64,000 nucleotides of DNA from Lampris incognitus (Eukaryota; Chordata; Actinopteri; Lampriformes; Lampridae). The DNA lies in contig NC_079213.1 of NCBI RefSeq assembly GCF_029633865.1, positions 96,436,498 to 96,500,497 on the forward strand. Direction: 5' to 3'. The notes under the pieces were generated by a model. The model saw only the letters and a program-made list of their open reading frames with translations. It did no database searches and was not told where the DNA came from. The translations under genes were made by a program, and so were the position numbers. The number at the start of each line of letters is the position of its first letter. Position 1 is the first letter of the stretch. Shown in pieces: positions 31,430 through 43,933 of the stretch.

Positions 31430-34400
31430 CAGGATTCACTAGATGATGAAATTCTGCACATAAATCTAACACAGACTGATAGTCCTGCAGATGACAAATG
31501 GAAAGCAAACTTGGAAATTCTGTCTCAGGAAGTGCAGTTCAGGATTGACACAGGTGCCAAATGCAATACACTGACCCTAGACAGATACCAGTTCCTCATA
31601 CACACAGGGGAGCTAAAATGCTCTAGCACAGTACTTCGCTCTTATTCCAACCACAAGCTAAAGCTGTCACAAGTGTGAAGTGAGCGCAGAGTTTGAAATT
31701 GTGGACATTGCACAGGAAAATGTACTCAGTGGTGATACAGCTGAGGCTTTAGACCTGATTGTTCGTTTGGACTCACTAAAAACCACTACTGAAAAAAACA
31801 AAACAAATCGAGCAGTACTGATGTCGCCATTCCAACACAGAGTGTACCAGTTGGACTTGAGTTCCCAGAACGGACACACACCACCAGAACCTTACCAGGT
31901 ACATACACAATCAAAATTGATCCAGATGCAAAGGCAATGGTCCATCCTGTCCGCTGCCAACCAGCTGCACTCAGAGAAAAGATAGTGGAGAAGCCACATC
32001 ATCAAAGTTGACCAACCTACAGAGTGGGTGAGCTCTATGGTAGCCGTAGCGCATAATGGCAAGATAAGAATGCATAGATCCAAGTGATTTAAATAAAGCC
32101 ATAAAGAGGGAGCACCACCCCATGTGCACCATAGAGGAGGTTGTTTCCACCATACCTGGTGCCAAAGTCTTCTCAGTCCTTGATGCCAAATCTGGATTTC
32201 TTCAGATAGCACTGGATGAAGTATCATCCTTTCTCGCGACCTTCAATACACCAATTGGAAGGTACAGATGGCTGAGACTCCCATTTGGACTAAAATGCAC
32301 ACCAGAAATTTTCCAACGTATCATGGATGAATGCTCGAGGGCATTGGAGGAACCGTCAGTGTGATGGATGATATTCTCATAGCAGCCCCCACAGTGGAGG
32401 AGCACGATGCAGTCCTGTGCAGAGTAGTTGAGAGAGCAACGAGCTACAATCAGAGACTCAACTTCAACAAATGTCACATTCGTCAAACAGCAGTGCCATA
32501 TGTGGGACATCTAATAATGGCAGATGGACTGAAACCAGACCCTGCAAAAATTGAGGCAGTACAGTACATTTCACCACCAACAGACAAAGATGGTGTCCAC
32601 TACTTTTTGGGCTTTGTAACGTACCTGTCAAAGTTCATAACAAACCTCAGTGAAGAGGATGCGCCGCTGCGTCAGCTCCTCAAGAGCAATGTGGCGTTTG
32701 CATGGCAGCCAGCATGGCAGCCAGCACAGCAGTGAGCTTTTGACAAACTCAAGGATTTGTGCACGCATCCTCCAGTGCTGAAGTTTTTCGACCCCGCAAA
32801 GCCTGTCGAAATATACTGTGATGCCAGCAGCACTGGACTAGGAGTGGTTTTGCTGCAGGACAGTCACCCCGTTGCCTTCTCATCCAGGTCACTGACTGGC
32901 GCAGAAACACGCTATGCACAAATTAAAAAGAAGATGCTCTACATTGTGCATGCCTGCATCAAGTTTCATATTTGGAATGCATGTCACAGTATACAATGAC
33001 CACAAGCCTCTCGAAGATATCGTTAAAAAATCACTACTGTCTACTCCCATGTGCATCCAGAGAATGCGTCTTCAACTACAATGGTATGATTTAACAGTCA
33101 AGTACAGGAGAGGAAAGGACATGGAGCAGCTGCCTGACACGCTGTCTAGAGCACAGCTTCCAGAGAGCATGCCTGAGATGGATGGCCTACAGTGTGTCTC
33201 CATGCTCAACTTTGTTGCAGTTAGCAACCAGAAGTACACAGAACTGCAGCAGCACACAAAAGAAGAGCTAAGCTGTCTCCAACAGACAGTTCAGCATGGC
33301 TGGCCAGAACACAGACGGGAAGTGCCAATTCCTGTTCAGCCATATTGGGACTCGAGAAGCCAGCTTGTGTTATCTGATGGAGTTGTATACAAAGGGCTAC
33401 ATATAGTAGTGCCCCCACCATGCGAGAGCACATGCTAAGGCGTATACACCAATCTCACTTAGGGATAGTGAAGAGTAAACACTGAGCCCGTGAAGTGCTA
33501 TACTGGTCAGGCATGAGTGCTGAAATGGAAGAAATAGTCAGAAATTGCAACAAGTGTGCTGATTTCCAAAATAAACTGCCCAGACAACCACTCAAGCCAA
33601 CAGAAACTCCAGAGCTGCCATTTTAGGAGGTCGCATCAGATCTGTTTGAGTTTGAAGGCAAACAGCGTATCCTAGTGGATTACTACTCAACATTTATTGA
33701 AGTTAATGAACTGAAAGACATGCACAGTCGCACCACCACAGAGACTCTGAAAGCTCAGTTCAGCAGGCATGGCATCCCTGCCATTCTACAGACAGACAAC
33801 GGTCCACAGTATTCCTCAGAGGAATTTAAAGACTTCTGCAAGAGTTATGGTATTTCACACAAGACATCTTCACCCCACACGCCACACTCAAATGGTGAAG
33901 CAGAGCGTGCAGTGCAAACTGTGAAGAGGCTTTGAAGTAAAGCACCAGACAAACACCTTGCACTGTTAGACTACAGAACTACTCCAATTGAGTCAGTAGG
34001 ACTGTCACCGGCTCAACTGCTCATGGGCAGGAGGCCACATAATAAGCTGCCTACTGCTCGTGTGCTACTCGCACCAACAGCCTATGACCCTCTCAAAGTA
34101 AAGCGTCTGCTGGACAAAAGTAAGGACATCCAAAAGTTATACTATGACCGCAAGAGAGCAGGCAAACCTCGTGTTGCCCTTAAGCCTGGGGATGAGGTTA
34201 GGATGCAACCCTGTCCTGGCAACCACAAATGGTCCCCAGGAGTTGCAGTTAAACCACACAGTGCTCCGCGGTCCTATGTTGTGGACTGTGGGAATAAGGA
34301 GTACCGCTGCAACAGCCAACACCTCTGCAAAAGCACCGCAGCCACCAGCCGTCCACACCACTGGGTTCGGGATGAACCTTGGACTGAAATATCAGATCCG

Positions 34401-34553
34401 CTAACTGAGAAGGAGCCACAACCTCCAGCTCTTCCTGAACTGCCACACTCTACACCTAAAATACCTTTGAACCCCAGTCAAGTCCAGCCAGCTGAACACG
34501 TTACTACTAGGTGGGGCAGAGTTGTGAAGCCTCCTGATAGACTGAATCCATAA
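31430..34553 (+). pseudogene. Gypsy copy 3 pol remnant
   Basis: Recognisable blocks in order: protease FRIDTGAKCNTLTL (about 31540), RT with VFSVLDAKSGFLQIALDE and a VMDDILIA active site (32360), RNase H with EIYCDASSTGLG (32810), the integrase finger (NCNKCADFQ, 33545), the core with LQTDNGPQYSS and GEAERAVQTVK (33790-33920), and a C-terminal tail ending at TAA 34551-34553. The last frame, 34023-34553, is open for 176 codons. At least five breaks occur. The YxDD motif reads VMDD. Confidence 0.75.
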
Positions 34554-34758
34554 AGTGTTTGAGTTGAGTTGGATGTTTTGAGTTGTTTTTCTCACCTTGA
34601 GAAAGTGAAGCGCTGGTAAGCACTCCTTCCAAGTTATTGTGTGTAGAATCACATTTAGACATAAACAGGTATTTTGTTTCAAATAAAATTTCATTAGAAT
34701 GACTATTTACTCTGTGAATCAAGCAACAAAAAAAGTGCCACTGTTAAAAAAAAAAGAA
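34554..34758 (+). other. Stretch between Gypsy copy 3 and the SINE
   Basis: It holds no ORF and no LTR that I recognise; AG-rich AGAAAGTGAAG occurs but no repeat follows. A short A run precedes the SINE. Confidence 0.3.
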
Positions 34759-35156
34759 GTGTCGGGATGGTGCAGCGGTCTAAGCATTGGCTTTGTGTCG
34801 ATGCAGTTGCCCACTGGGGACTGGGGTTCCCGCCCCGGTCTCGTTAGATCCGACTATGGCCAGATTCGATGAAGCAGCAATAATTGGCAACCCTGTCTTT
34901 GGGAGGGGGGTGGAGTTGGCTTGTGTTCGTCACATGAATGGGTCTCTAGGTGTGTTGGAAAAAGCAGTGGTTCGGACTGGATTCGCCTTGTCATGGAAGT
35001 GGCAAGACATCTCCTTCGAGACTGCCGGCTGGAGAGATGCAGTTGGTGAATACATACAGCACGAGGGTGGGTGTTTGAATTAGAATAGGGAGCAATTGGC
35101 CATTAAATTGGGAGAAAAAGGGAAAAAATCAGAAATAAATTATATTTAAAAAAAAA
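34759..35156 (+). repeat. tRNA-derived SINE (family A, copy 1)
   Basis: The head GTCGGGATGGTGCAGCGGTC holds an A-box-like sequence and GGGGTTCCCGCCCC is a B-box-like sequence 50-60 bases later. A body of about 250 bp and the 3' tail CAATTGGCCATTAAATTGGG with GAGAAAAAGGGAAAAAATC follow, then poly-A. A second copy in reverse orientation is split around the element at 42273-49011. Confidence 0.8.
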
Positions 35157-35393
35157 TGTGTCATGGGTATTGTGCAACACAGTGCTCTCTTCAGGTGACA
35201 CAAGGGAGTGTTCTGCTTCACTAACCCAATGTAAGTGAATTTAAGTTGACGTAGTACCTTACACGCTGTTGATTGGACGGTTATGGTTTATGACACGTTT
35301 TAATGCCCACCCATTGAAGCAGTGCTTCACCTATTCTTCCCTCGACCTGAAAATGATTGACACCTGTCTAACGAATTAGAGAACACCAATTCA
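35157..35393. other. Short unassigned spacer
   Basis: No ORF or repeat structure stands out between the SINE and the following LINE tail. Confidence 0.3.
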
Positions 35394-38221
35394 GTCTTTC
35401 AATTCAGTTCAATTCAATTCAATTTATTGTCATTAAAAACAATGTGCAGGCACATGTTAAAAATGAAATGAGGGCTGTGGCTTCACCAAACAGTGCAAGA
35501 CAGACACAGACAAACACAGCAAACACAGTTTCAGATATACACACATGAAGACCAAAAGCTAAAAATAAGTTCAAAAAGAGCAAGAGTACAATATATTTAA
35601 AACTATCTACAGACATTCAGTGGGTAGCCAGGTTCAGGTGGGCAACAGCTTGTGGAAAGAAGCTGTTTTTGAGCCTGGTAGTGCGGGCTCTGAGGCTCCT
35701 GTAGTGCCTCCCATAGCGCAGGGGGGAGAACAGTCCATGGTTGGGATGGGTGGGATCTCTGCTGATGCTGAGACCCCTTCAAAGGCAGCGTTTGTGATAA
35801 AGGTCTTTTATGGCTGAGAGCTGGGTACCGGTGATATGCTGGGCCGCCTTGACGACCCGCTGCAGAGCTCTCTGGTCTACTGAGGTGCAGTTGCCGTACC
35901 ACACTGAGATGCAGATGGTCAGGACGCTCTCTATGGTGCAGTGGTAGAAGTTGGTAAGAATTTTGGGGGATAGACAGGCGCTCCTCAGCCTCCTCGGGAA
36001 ATGCAAGCGTTGTTGGACCCTTTTCACAAGGGCCTGTGTGTTTAATGTCCAGGAAAGTTCCTCGCTGATGTGGACTCCAAGGAACTTAAAGCTGGAAACA
36101 CGCTCCACTTCCACCCCATTAATGTGCATGGGGGAGTGGCTGCAGCTTCTAGACCTCCTGAAGTCCACAATCAGCTCCTTCGTCTTCTGCATATTGAGGG
36201 CAAGATTGTTGGTAGTGAACCATGATGTGAGGTGCTGAATCTCATCCCTGTAGGCCGTCTCGTCATTGTTGGTGATACGGCCAATGACTGTGGTGTCATC
36301 TGCAAATTAACTATAACATGTGAAGGGTGAGTTGGCAGGCAGTTGTGGGTAAAGAGGGAGAAAAGGAGGGGGCTCAGAACACAGTCTTGAGGGGCACCTG
36401 TGCTGAGGGTCAGGGTGGAGGAGATGTGGTCACCTAACCTAACAGACTGAGGTTTGTTGGTCAGGAAGTCCAGGGTCCAGTTACAGAGGGAGGGGTTAAG
36501 GCCATGGGAGAGGAGTTTGGTGGTTAGTTGGGCGGGGATGATAGTGTTGAAGGCAGAGCTATAATTTATAAACAGTATCTGGATGTATGTGTTGTCAAGG
36601 TGGGTCAGAGCAAAGAGCAGGGCAGTGGCAATGGCATCCTCAGTAGACCTTTTGGGGCGGTAGGCGAACTGATGTGGGTCGAATGTGGGGGGATAATGTT
36701 TTTGATGTGAGCCAGAACCAGTCTCTCAAAGCACTTCATGGCAATAGGGATGAGTGCTATGGGTTGGTAGTCATTCCGACATGTGGATGTTGGGTTTCTT
36801 GGAAACAGGAATGATAGAGGTGGTCTTAAAGCATGCCGGGACTATGAATTGGGACAGTGAGAGGTTAAATATAGTTGTGAAGACTTCAGCCAGCTGGTCG
36901 GCTGGGGATTTTTGTGAATGGGTCAGTATTGTTCTTGTTGAAGCGGGCATAGAAATTATTTAGCTCGTCTGGCAGGGAGGCATCATGGACAGTGGGACCG
37001 CTATTGGGAGCTTTTGTGATAGACTGAATGCCTTGCCACATTCACCAGGGTTCGGAGTTATTGTGAAAGAGGTCCTCTATTTGTAGGGAATATTTATGTT
37101 TGGCTGTTCTGATGCCCTTTTTGAGGTTGGATCTGGCTGCGCTGTAGGCCTCACGGTTACTTGACTTGAACGCTGCATACCGGACTTTCAGCAGCTGCCG
37201 GACCTTACTGGTCATCCAGGGTTTCTGGTTTGGAAAGGCACAGATTGATTTTTTGTTGTTGTGTCGCTCTCAGTGTAAAAGTTAATGTTGGCTAGTATGG
37301 CAGATGTCTATTCATTAATGTCTATGTGGGAGCCATGGGTAGCAGCTGAATGTGCAAAAATACTCCAGTCTGTGTTGTCAAAACAGTCCTGGAGTTGAGA
37401 GACTGCTCCTTCTGGCCAGACAGTGATCGTCTTTACTACTGGCTTGACCCGTTTTATTAGGGGTCTGTAGGCTGGGACCAGGAACAGGCAGAGGTGGTCA
37501 GAATGCCCCAGGTGGCGGCAGGGAGTAGCTTTGTATGAGTCCTTAATGTTTGTATAGAGATGGTCCAGGGTGTTTTGTCCCCTAGTGGGGCAGGAAACAT
37601 GCTGATGGAATTTGGGCAATACAGCCCTGAGGTTAGCCTGATTAAAGTCACCACCTATGATAAAGGCATTGTCCGGGTGTTTGGTCTGTTGTCTGCTGAT
37701 GGCACATTGTAGCTGCTTAAGTGCTACCTTAGCATTAGCATGTGGGGGGGGGGTGTATGCAGCGGCGATGGTAATGGCCGTTAGCTCCCTGGGCAGGTAA
37801 AAAGGCCTGCACTGAATCACAAGGAGCTCGAGATCAGCAGAGCAATGCCTTTCAACGATCTTTATATTGTTGCACCAAGAGTTAATGACTTAAATACTCA
37901 AACCTCCTCCACGGATCTTGCCGGAGTCCGTTGTCCTGTCGGCACGGAAGGCTGTGCGGCCCGCTAGCTCGACTGCCGAGTCGGCTGTGTTGCTGTTGAG
38001 CCAAGTCTCCGTAAACATCAGCAGACAGCAGTTCTGCAGCCTTCTCTGAGAGGACAGCCTGAGTCTTATCTCGTCCATTTTGTTAGCTAACGATCGGACA
38101 TTAGCCATGAAGATGCTGGGGAGGGAACCTTTGAAGGGAGCGCTACTTAGCTTAGCATGTAGCCCGCCACTTTTACCCCTCGTCTGTTTACGTTGCCGAC
38201 GGGGGCAGCGTTTCCACTGCG
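35394..38221 (-). mobile_element. L2/CR1-like LINE, 3' portion
   Basis: The minus strand reads endonuclease then RT. At 38220-37890 there is IFMANVRSLANKMDEIRLRL and FTETWLN; at 37820-37308 IIGGDFNQANLR and GHSDHLCLFLVP, typical of an endonuclease. At 36192-35779 there is FLGVHISEELSW and LTNFYHCTIESVL, the RT C-terminus. The 3' end (left) is GACAATAAATTGAATTGAAT, a short AATTG tandem tail. Stops and frameshifts break it. The 5' end continues beyond a hAT insertion at 41135-41395. Confidence 0.75.
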
Positions 38222-41126
38222 CAGGCACGTAGCCAGGTAGGTGGTTTTCGTGTCTGAACCCCCCCCCCGAAACCCCACGGCCCGTCTGAAATGGCACCAA
38301 TAATTATTTAGTTATCGTTTTGATTATTTGTCACCGCCCCTCTAGCCTACTCATACACTGCATCTATCGTGACTGACAGGCGTCAAACCTGTCCGTTAAT
38401 TTGTTTTCAAACATGATGTATCTTATTGGTCTGTTTCGTAAAACAAATAAAATCACACGCTTTTGATTGACTCAGGGGTCTGACGAGTCAGCTAAGCAAC
38501 CTGCCACTGGTTATGCTAGCTAAATGGTCGATCTATAGTTTGCTTTTCAAAAGCAATGGAGCCGCCGAAAGCTACCTGTAAATCAGGCAAGAGCAGTAAA
38601 GTTAATATTCGTAAAATCAGTGATTTTTTTGTTTCAACGTGTTCCGACTCAAAAAAGAAAAAAAAAGAACATTACAGATGATCTGGTCACTAACGTTACC
38701 GATTTTCCGGAGCAAGTGTTAGCAGACCCGCCGTCCTCCTCCTCGGAAACGTTTTCACACGACTTTGTGGATTATATTGGTGGGAAAATATCAGACGAAC
38801 AGAGAAGAGAAATATACTCACTGGACTGGACGGCCAATATCGGACAAACATTCCCTACAAAACTAGGAGGTAAACTACGTTTCCAACGTCATTGGATTGA
38901 CCAGTTTAGCTGGCTAGTATACTCAACAAGGTCCGACGGTTGTTTTTGTAAGCACTGTGTTGCGTTTGCAGTCGAGCATGTGGGCAAGGGAGGGCACAGA
39001 AAAGCTGGCAAGCTAATTAATGTCCACTTCTCAGACTGGAAACATGCTTTAGAGTCGTTCAAAGACCATGCACAAAAGGCATATCACAAGGATGCATGTT
39101 TGAAAGCGGACAAATTCCAAATGGTTCTCAACAATAAAACGGATGCAATTTCAATGAGGCTAGATTCTGAGAGAAAAAAGCGAGTCCAAGAAAACAGAGA
39201 AAAACTCAAAAGCATCATTGCAACGTTGATTTTTTGCAGTCGCCAAGAACTCGCCCTGAGAGGTGATATTGATTCAGGACCAGTGACATTGAATGAGCCA
39301 ACTCACAATGACGGAAATTTCAGGGCTTTACTCAGGTTTAGGGCTACATCTGGCGACACAGTACTGTTACAACACTTGAGTAAATGTGCAGCAAACGCTA
39401 GCTACTGCAGTCCTGATGTACAAAATGAAATAATCAGCATAATTGGAGATGTGATAACAAACAAACTGGTGCAGAAAGTAAACTCCGCGCAGTGTTTCGC
39501 TGTGTTGGCAGATGAAATGAAAGATGTTTCAGGGCGGGAGCAGCTTTCTGTCTGTGTCAGATACGTGAACCAGCATGACAGCCAATATCGCATCAGAGAG
39601 GATTTTTTTGTCCTTTGTTGATATCGAGAAGTTAACAGGGGAGGCAATCACCAATTCAATCGAAAGTCAGTTGACAAATGCAGGCGTTGATTTACAGTTT
39701 TTACGTGGCCAGGGATACGACGGCGCATCTGCCATGAGTGTCCGTTTAAATGGTGCCCAAGCTAAAATCAAAGAGAAGCACAAGCAAGCAGTTTATGTGC
39801 ACTGTGCCAGCCAGTTTGAATTTGGTCCTAAACAAGTGCTGCACTGTACAAATGGTGCGAAATTGCTTTGGAATTGTCTCGGAAATCTGCACTTTTTTCC
39901 ATGATTCGGCTTTGCGGTCTGCCAGTCTGCGACACGAGGCGGAGCGTCTTTTACCCGACTGCAAGAAAACGCGACTGACGACGTTGTGTGAAACGAGATG
40001 GGTCGAACGCCACGACGCAATATTTACATTCAACGAGCTTTTAGACCCTGTGCGATTCAACCTGCAGAAAATCAGTGAAACCTTCACAGGAGACACATCT
40101 GTCAAAGCCACTCAGCTCTTTAATTCAATTGACAATGCAGAATTCATGCTGTCCATGAATGTGAGTGAGAAGATGCTTGCAAAAACCTACCACCTGTCCA
40201 CCTTCCTTCAGAAGGAAAATTGTGACTTGGTGAGTTGAGTTTCAGCTGCTGATGCTGTTATTAAGCAGGTAGATGAGATGAGGGCTAACTCTGAGATGGA
40301 GTTCAGGCAGATTTTCCAAAAGACCTCTTCCCAAGCAGCCAAGTATGGGGTTGAATTTCGACCACGAAGAGGCATGGACTGCAATGAGGATCCATTGAAG
40401 GCCTGTGAAAATCACTACCGGCAAAAGCTTTTCATAGTCATGCTTGACTTTTATTCATCACAGATGAAGGAACGCTTCAGCAAACACAGAAATGTGATCT
40501 CCAACCTCTGCTCCTTACTGCCATCTCAGGTCAGCATGCTGAACGACAGCTCAGCTCAAGCGCTCTCCAACCTGTATCCTGATGAAGTGTCACCGCATCT
40601 GGAAGTTGTAAAGTCAGAAATTGACACCTGGCGGGATAAATGGAAAGATGCAACTTATGTTCCACAAAATGCCATTGAGGCATTAAATGCCTGTAACAGT
40701 GAGTTGTTTCCAAGCATCTTCAAGCTTCTCCGCGTTTTGACCACGCTTCCTGTCACCAGTGCCCATGTCGAGAGAAGTTTTTCCCGTCTGGGGAGGATCA
40801 AGGACAAAATGCGCAGTACAATGACGGAAAGACGGCTTAATGGACTGACATTGCTCTCGGAGCACAGAGACATTGTGGTGACGCCGGAAGAGGTACTGGA
40901 CATCTTTTGCAGACAAAAAAGACGATTGGACCTGCTTTTATAAGGTAAGACCCACTTTTATTTATTAATGCATTGATTATTATCTATGGGCCATTAATAC
41001 GTTGACATTTACCGTACGGTTGGGTATTAGGCTATAGTATACAGTGTGGGAATTTTATTTACCGGTAGCTTTCGGCAGTGTTGCCTGACCCCCCCCCCCC
41101 AAAATATGTTTCTGGCTACGGGCCTG
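38222..41126 (+). mobile_element. hAT DNA transposon inserted in the LINE
   Basis: Inverted ends CAGGCACGTAGCCAG and CTGGCTACGGGCCTG bound a 2905-bp element. A perfect 8-bp target duplication CCACTGCG (38214-38221 and 41127-41134) flanks it, as expected for hAT. Both ends contain long C runs just inside the terminal repeat. It encodes a broken transposase on the plus strand. Removing one copy of the duplication joins the LINE reading frame again. Confidence 0.92.
38620..40943 (+). pseudogene. hAT transposase (TTF finger, hATC), broken
   Basis: The first frame (333 codons) has the TTF/ZMYM-like N-terminal finger (CFCKHCVAFAVEH) and the start of the catalytic region (VLADEMKDVSGREQLSVCVR, first acidic residues). 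A frameshift at a run of seven Ts (39603-39609) leads to GQGYDGASAMS. A second shift near 39810 leads to CETRWVERHDA. An in-frame TGA at 40236-40238 follows. The last part, 40278-40943, ends with the dimerisation domain (LPVTSAHVERSFSRLGRIK) and LLL-TAA. The domains are complete, so the element was probably autonomous before decay. Confidence 0.85.
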
Positions 41127-41134
41127 CCACTGCG

Positions 41135-41395
41135 AGACCGGTGAGCGGATAATACCGATGGGGAATTTGTCCGTGATGGTGGAGGGAAGTGAGTAACCCG
41201 TTCTGAGGTTTAAAAGTTCCTGACGGCTGTAGAAGAGCGCATGACCTACACGTGTAAGTAAACTTAAAACTAACATATAAATAACAAAGAAAACAGCACT
41301 GAACAGGGAGCCGCAGTAGCCGCTGCGTCCAGCGCGCCGCCATCTTTGATAAACCGATCCTATATTGACTTGTTCTCCAATCGTCATCACCCCTT
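41135..41395 (-). mobile_element. L2/CR1-like LINE, 5' portion
   Basis: On the minus strand a frame starting near 41390 includes GHALFYSRQELLNLR and GIIRSPVSQW, which reads into the LINE frame at 38214 once the hAT and one target duplication are ignored. It is GC-rich at the start (CCGCCATCTTTG region), typical of a LINE 5' end. Confidence 0.6.
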
Positions 41396-41639
41396 TTGGT
41401 ATTCGAAGTGTGGTGAAAGATAAGAAAAATAAGAAAAAGAGATTAGCCTAAGATAAATTAGTGATTTCTATAGCAATTTTTGGTGGTTCTTGTATATATG
41501 TTGTAAATGTTATAATAATTAATTAATCTGATCAGCTCGTTATTTTTCATCTTTACATTTGCATTTTTGATCTTGACCTCGTGTAGTAGCCCTGTACTGT
41601 AGGTTAAAGTTAGTTGTTCTAACTAGCTTACCTAACTAG
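41396..41639. other. Unassigned AT-rich stretch
   Basis: No ORF or repeat was recognised. It may be the 5' part of the hAT whose coding region starts at 41660. Confidence 0.3.
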
Positions 41640-41978
41640 CTGCTCCTATCTTTCGCAATTTTTGCAAAGAAGAATTATGATGGATGCAAACATCGTAGAC
41701 CGGATCCCACAGGAATCTTTACACACTTTCTCCTATGAGGAACAACTGGGAGTGAAGGCACGTGGGAGACCAAAGTCCCCCATCAAGCTGGTGCAGAGAG
41801 TGGGCTTGGTAAGTCGGAGTTTTAAGTGTTCTACCTATGACACGGTGGAGTGGCTAACAGGGAGTGTGCTAACAAACCACTTGTATTGCTGGCCTTGCGT
41901 GATGTTTAACTGAGCTGCTGCAGGAGATGGGTGTTCTTCAACGTTTACAAGAGATGGATTTGAGGAGCTACGACATTT
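41640..41978 (+). mobile_element. Second hAT fragment, left part (TTF finger)
   Basis: The frame 41662-41913 contains MDANIVDRIPQESLHTFSYE and then WLTGSVLTNHLYCWPCVMF, the TTF-type zinc finger of ZMYM/hAT transposases. A TGA stop follows, with the frame continuing to FEELRHL before the SINE inserts. The sequence resumes at 49097. Confidence 0.65.
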
Positions 41979-42272
41979 GTTTGTTTTTTTTATTTCTGAT
42001 TTTTTCCCCTTTTCTCCCAGTTTAGTGGCCAATCGCTCCCTATTCTAGTTCAAACACCCACCTTCGTACTGTATGCGTTCGCCAACTGCATCTCTCCGGC
42101 TGGCAGTCTCGAAGGAGACGCCTTACCACTTTCGTGACAAGGCGACTCCTAGCCGAACCACTGCTTTTTCCGACACACACCGAGGCGCATTCATGTGACG
42201 AACACAAGCCGACTCCGCCCCCTCCCGAAGACAGCGTTGCCAATTATTGCTGCTTCATCGAATCCGGCCATA
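41979..42272 (-). repeat. SINE family A, copy 2, tail and body half
   Basis: This is the reverse complement of the body and tail of the SINE at 34759-35156, with the poly-A at the left. It is cut at position 42272 by the DNA transposon. The target duplication of the SINE is GGAGCTACGACATTT (41964-41978) against GGAGCTACGAAATTT (49097-49111), 14 of 15 matching. Confidence 0.8.
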
Positions 42273-42395
42273 TAGTGCGGTATGCTATGTCAAAAAAACA
42301 GCTCCCGTAGGATTTTTGTGCCAAAATTGATTTTTTTTGCTGTTTTGGCTTCTATAGGGAACAAACTAACAGAAAATGAAGGGTGCCAAATTTTC
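42273..42395 (+). repeat. Left terminal inverted repeat of the 6.7-kb transposon
   Basis: It pairs with 48890-49011. The arms match for about 110 bases with one indel of about ten bases near the tip. Confidence 0.85.
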
Positions 42396-43439
42396 TGACC
42401 CCCACCCCCAATTCTGGGGGGCCATCTATTTTGGGACCTCCCAGAACAGTAAAATAGAAGTCCGCCTGGGACTACTCTTACTAAAATGGCTGTAGAATTG
42501 TTATGCTTCAGTTGTATAACACCAAATTTGGAGGAGATGCAGTTGAGAAGTTGTAGAACAGATCTAAATATATGTGGCCTGCTGGTAAATGGTATTACTG
42601 ATGTTATTCACACTCAAATTGTAAGTTTTGTTTAGGCGAACCTAAAAAATTGAATTTCTGCTGTAGTTTATCTGCAGTCCTTCTGTCCTGGTGGATGGTA
42701 CAACTAAACTTCCTCTTGAAGTACATTTTTCCAGGTGTTACCTATACATAGACACCAGAATTGTGCATCTGGGCGCTGTACTTGCGGAGCTATTACTGAA
42801 TTATTTTGGGCATGTAATTTCAGGCGAAAATTCAACAAAATTGCCTGGGGCTGAAGTGGTTTTTAATGTCCAATTTTTATAATATTATAGTTGTTTTGTA
42901 GGATTTAAAATATTCTCAGTTGATTTATAACACTATTAAAACAGCTAGAAGAGTATTTGTCTGACTTTTGGTTCCTCACCTGGGACACCCCGGACTGACC
43001 CTTGTGCCTATCCCATTCATCATTACTCTCCTCTTTTCACTCCTGCTCTTTTCTTGGCCAATATAACTTTTACAATTATTTTTCATGGGCATCCAGTGAC
43101 AATTAATACTTTACTGAAGGTGTTGACCATTCTGAAAGACATTCCTGTTCTGACTCTGAAAAAATAAGGGTTGAAATGTGGCCATTGTAGCATAATCCTT
43201 TTTAATTTGGTTCATTTCAAACAGGTGAGATCATAATTAAAGCACAGCTGTGTTTGTAGCTGACTGAAAACAAAAAAGAACAGTACTCAAGATAAAATAA
43301 AATAAAAATAGGCCAATACAAAAACAACAACAACAAAACAAACAAACACCACAATAGATTTGAAGAGTCAACATTTTGAGAATCACATTCATGGAATTGC
43401 TGAAAGAAACTACCTGGTAAGTGATACTTTTATTTTAAT
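42396..43439 (+). other. 5' non-coding part of the 6.7-kb transposon
   Basis: About 1 kb without a convincing ORF. It holds an AT-rich stretch with AAAATAAAATAAAAATAG near 43290. Confidence 0.4.
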
Positions 43440-43915
43440 TTTTTTTCATTCAGGTGAAATTTAAAACAAGCCTGAAAGATTTATAAGCCAATGTTTACAC
43501 ATATTTTGACATATATTTACATTGTTTTCCCATTATCAGGTCTAATCTTTCAGTCTGACATGCCCTGATCCAACAATTTTGGACTACTAACAGTAAGCTA
43601 AGGTGGGCTAAATTTAAACCATGCCCGCTAGATTTAAAAGCCAACATTTGCACATATTTATATTTACATTGTTTTCCCATCATTAGGTTTCATCTGTCTG
43701 GCATGCACAGATCCGACAACCTACAACAACAAACTAGAAAGCTAAGCTAAACAGTATGCTAAGGTGGGCTGAGAATGATCTGGTAAATGTGTCATATTTT
43801 TCTGATGAAATTTAAACCAAGCCTTCTAATTCAAATATATATTTACATTGTTTTCCCATCATTAGGTTTCATCTGTCTGGCATCCAACAAATTGGACAAC
43901 TTGTGAGCTAAGTTG
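43440..43915 (+). repeat. Three imperfect tandem units upstream of the transposon gene
   Basis: The block ATTTACATTGTTTTCCCATC with a following ATTAGGTTTCATCTGTCTGG occurs at about 43517, 43664 and 43843, so the spacing is 147 and 179 bp. Each unit also has GAAATTTAAACCAAGCC and GCTAAGGTGGGCT parts. The array ends just before the ATG at 43934. Confidence 0.7.
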
Positions 43916-43933
43916 GGATGAGATCTGGTCAAT

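Larger units (their letters stand above)
30577..34553 (+). mobile_element. Decayed Ty3/Gypsy element without LTRs (copy 3)
   Basis: A primer site TGGTGTCAGAAGTCTGTC (30577-30594) is followed by gag, protease, RT, RNase H and integrase on the plus strand, all broken by stops and frameshifts. No LTR is seen on either side; only about 25 bases upstream might be LTR. It belongs to a different Gypsy family from copies 1 and 2, by primer site and sequence. Confidence 0.8.

Noticed and set aside
37746-37756. G and C homopolymers as functional G-quadruplex elements
   Set aside because: Single runs without the four-tract pattern; several lie at transposon ends or are likely replication slippage.
43440-43915. 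CRISPR-like array
   Set aside because: The repeats are long, imperfect and few, and this is animal DNA.
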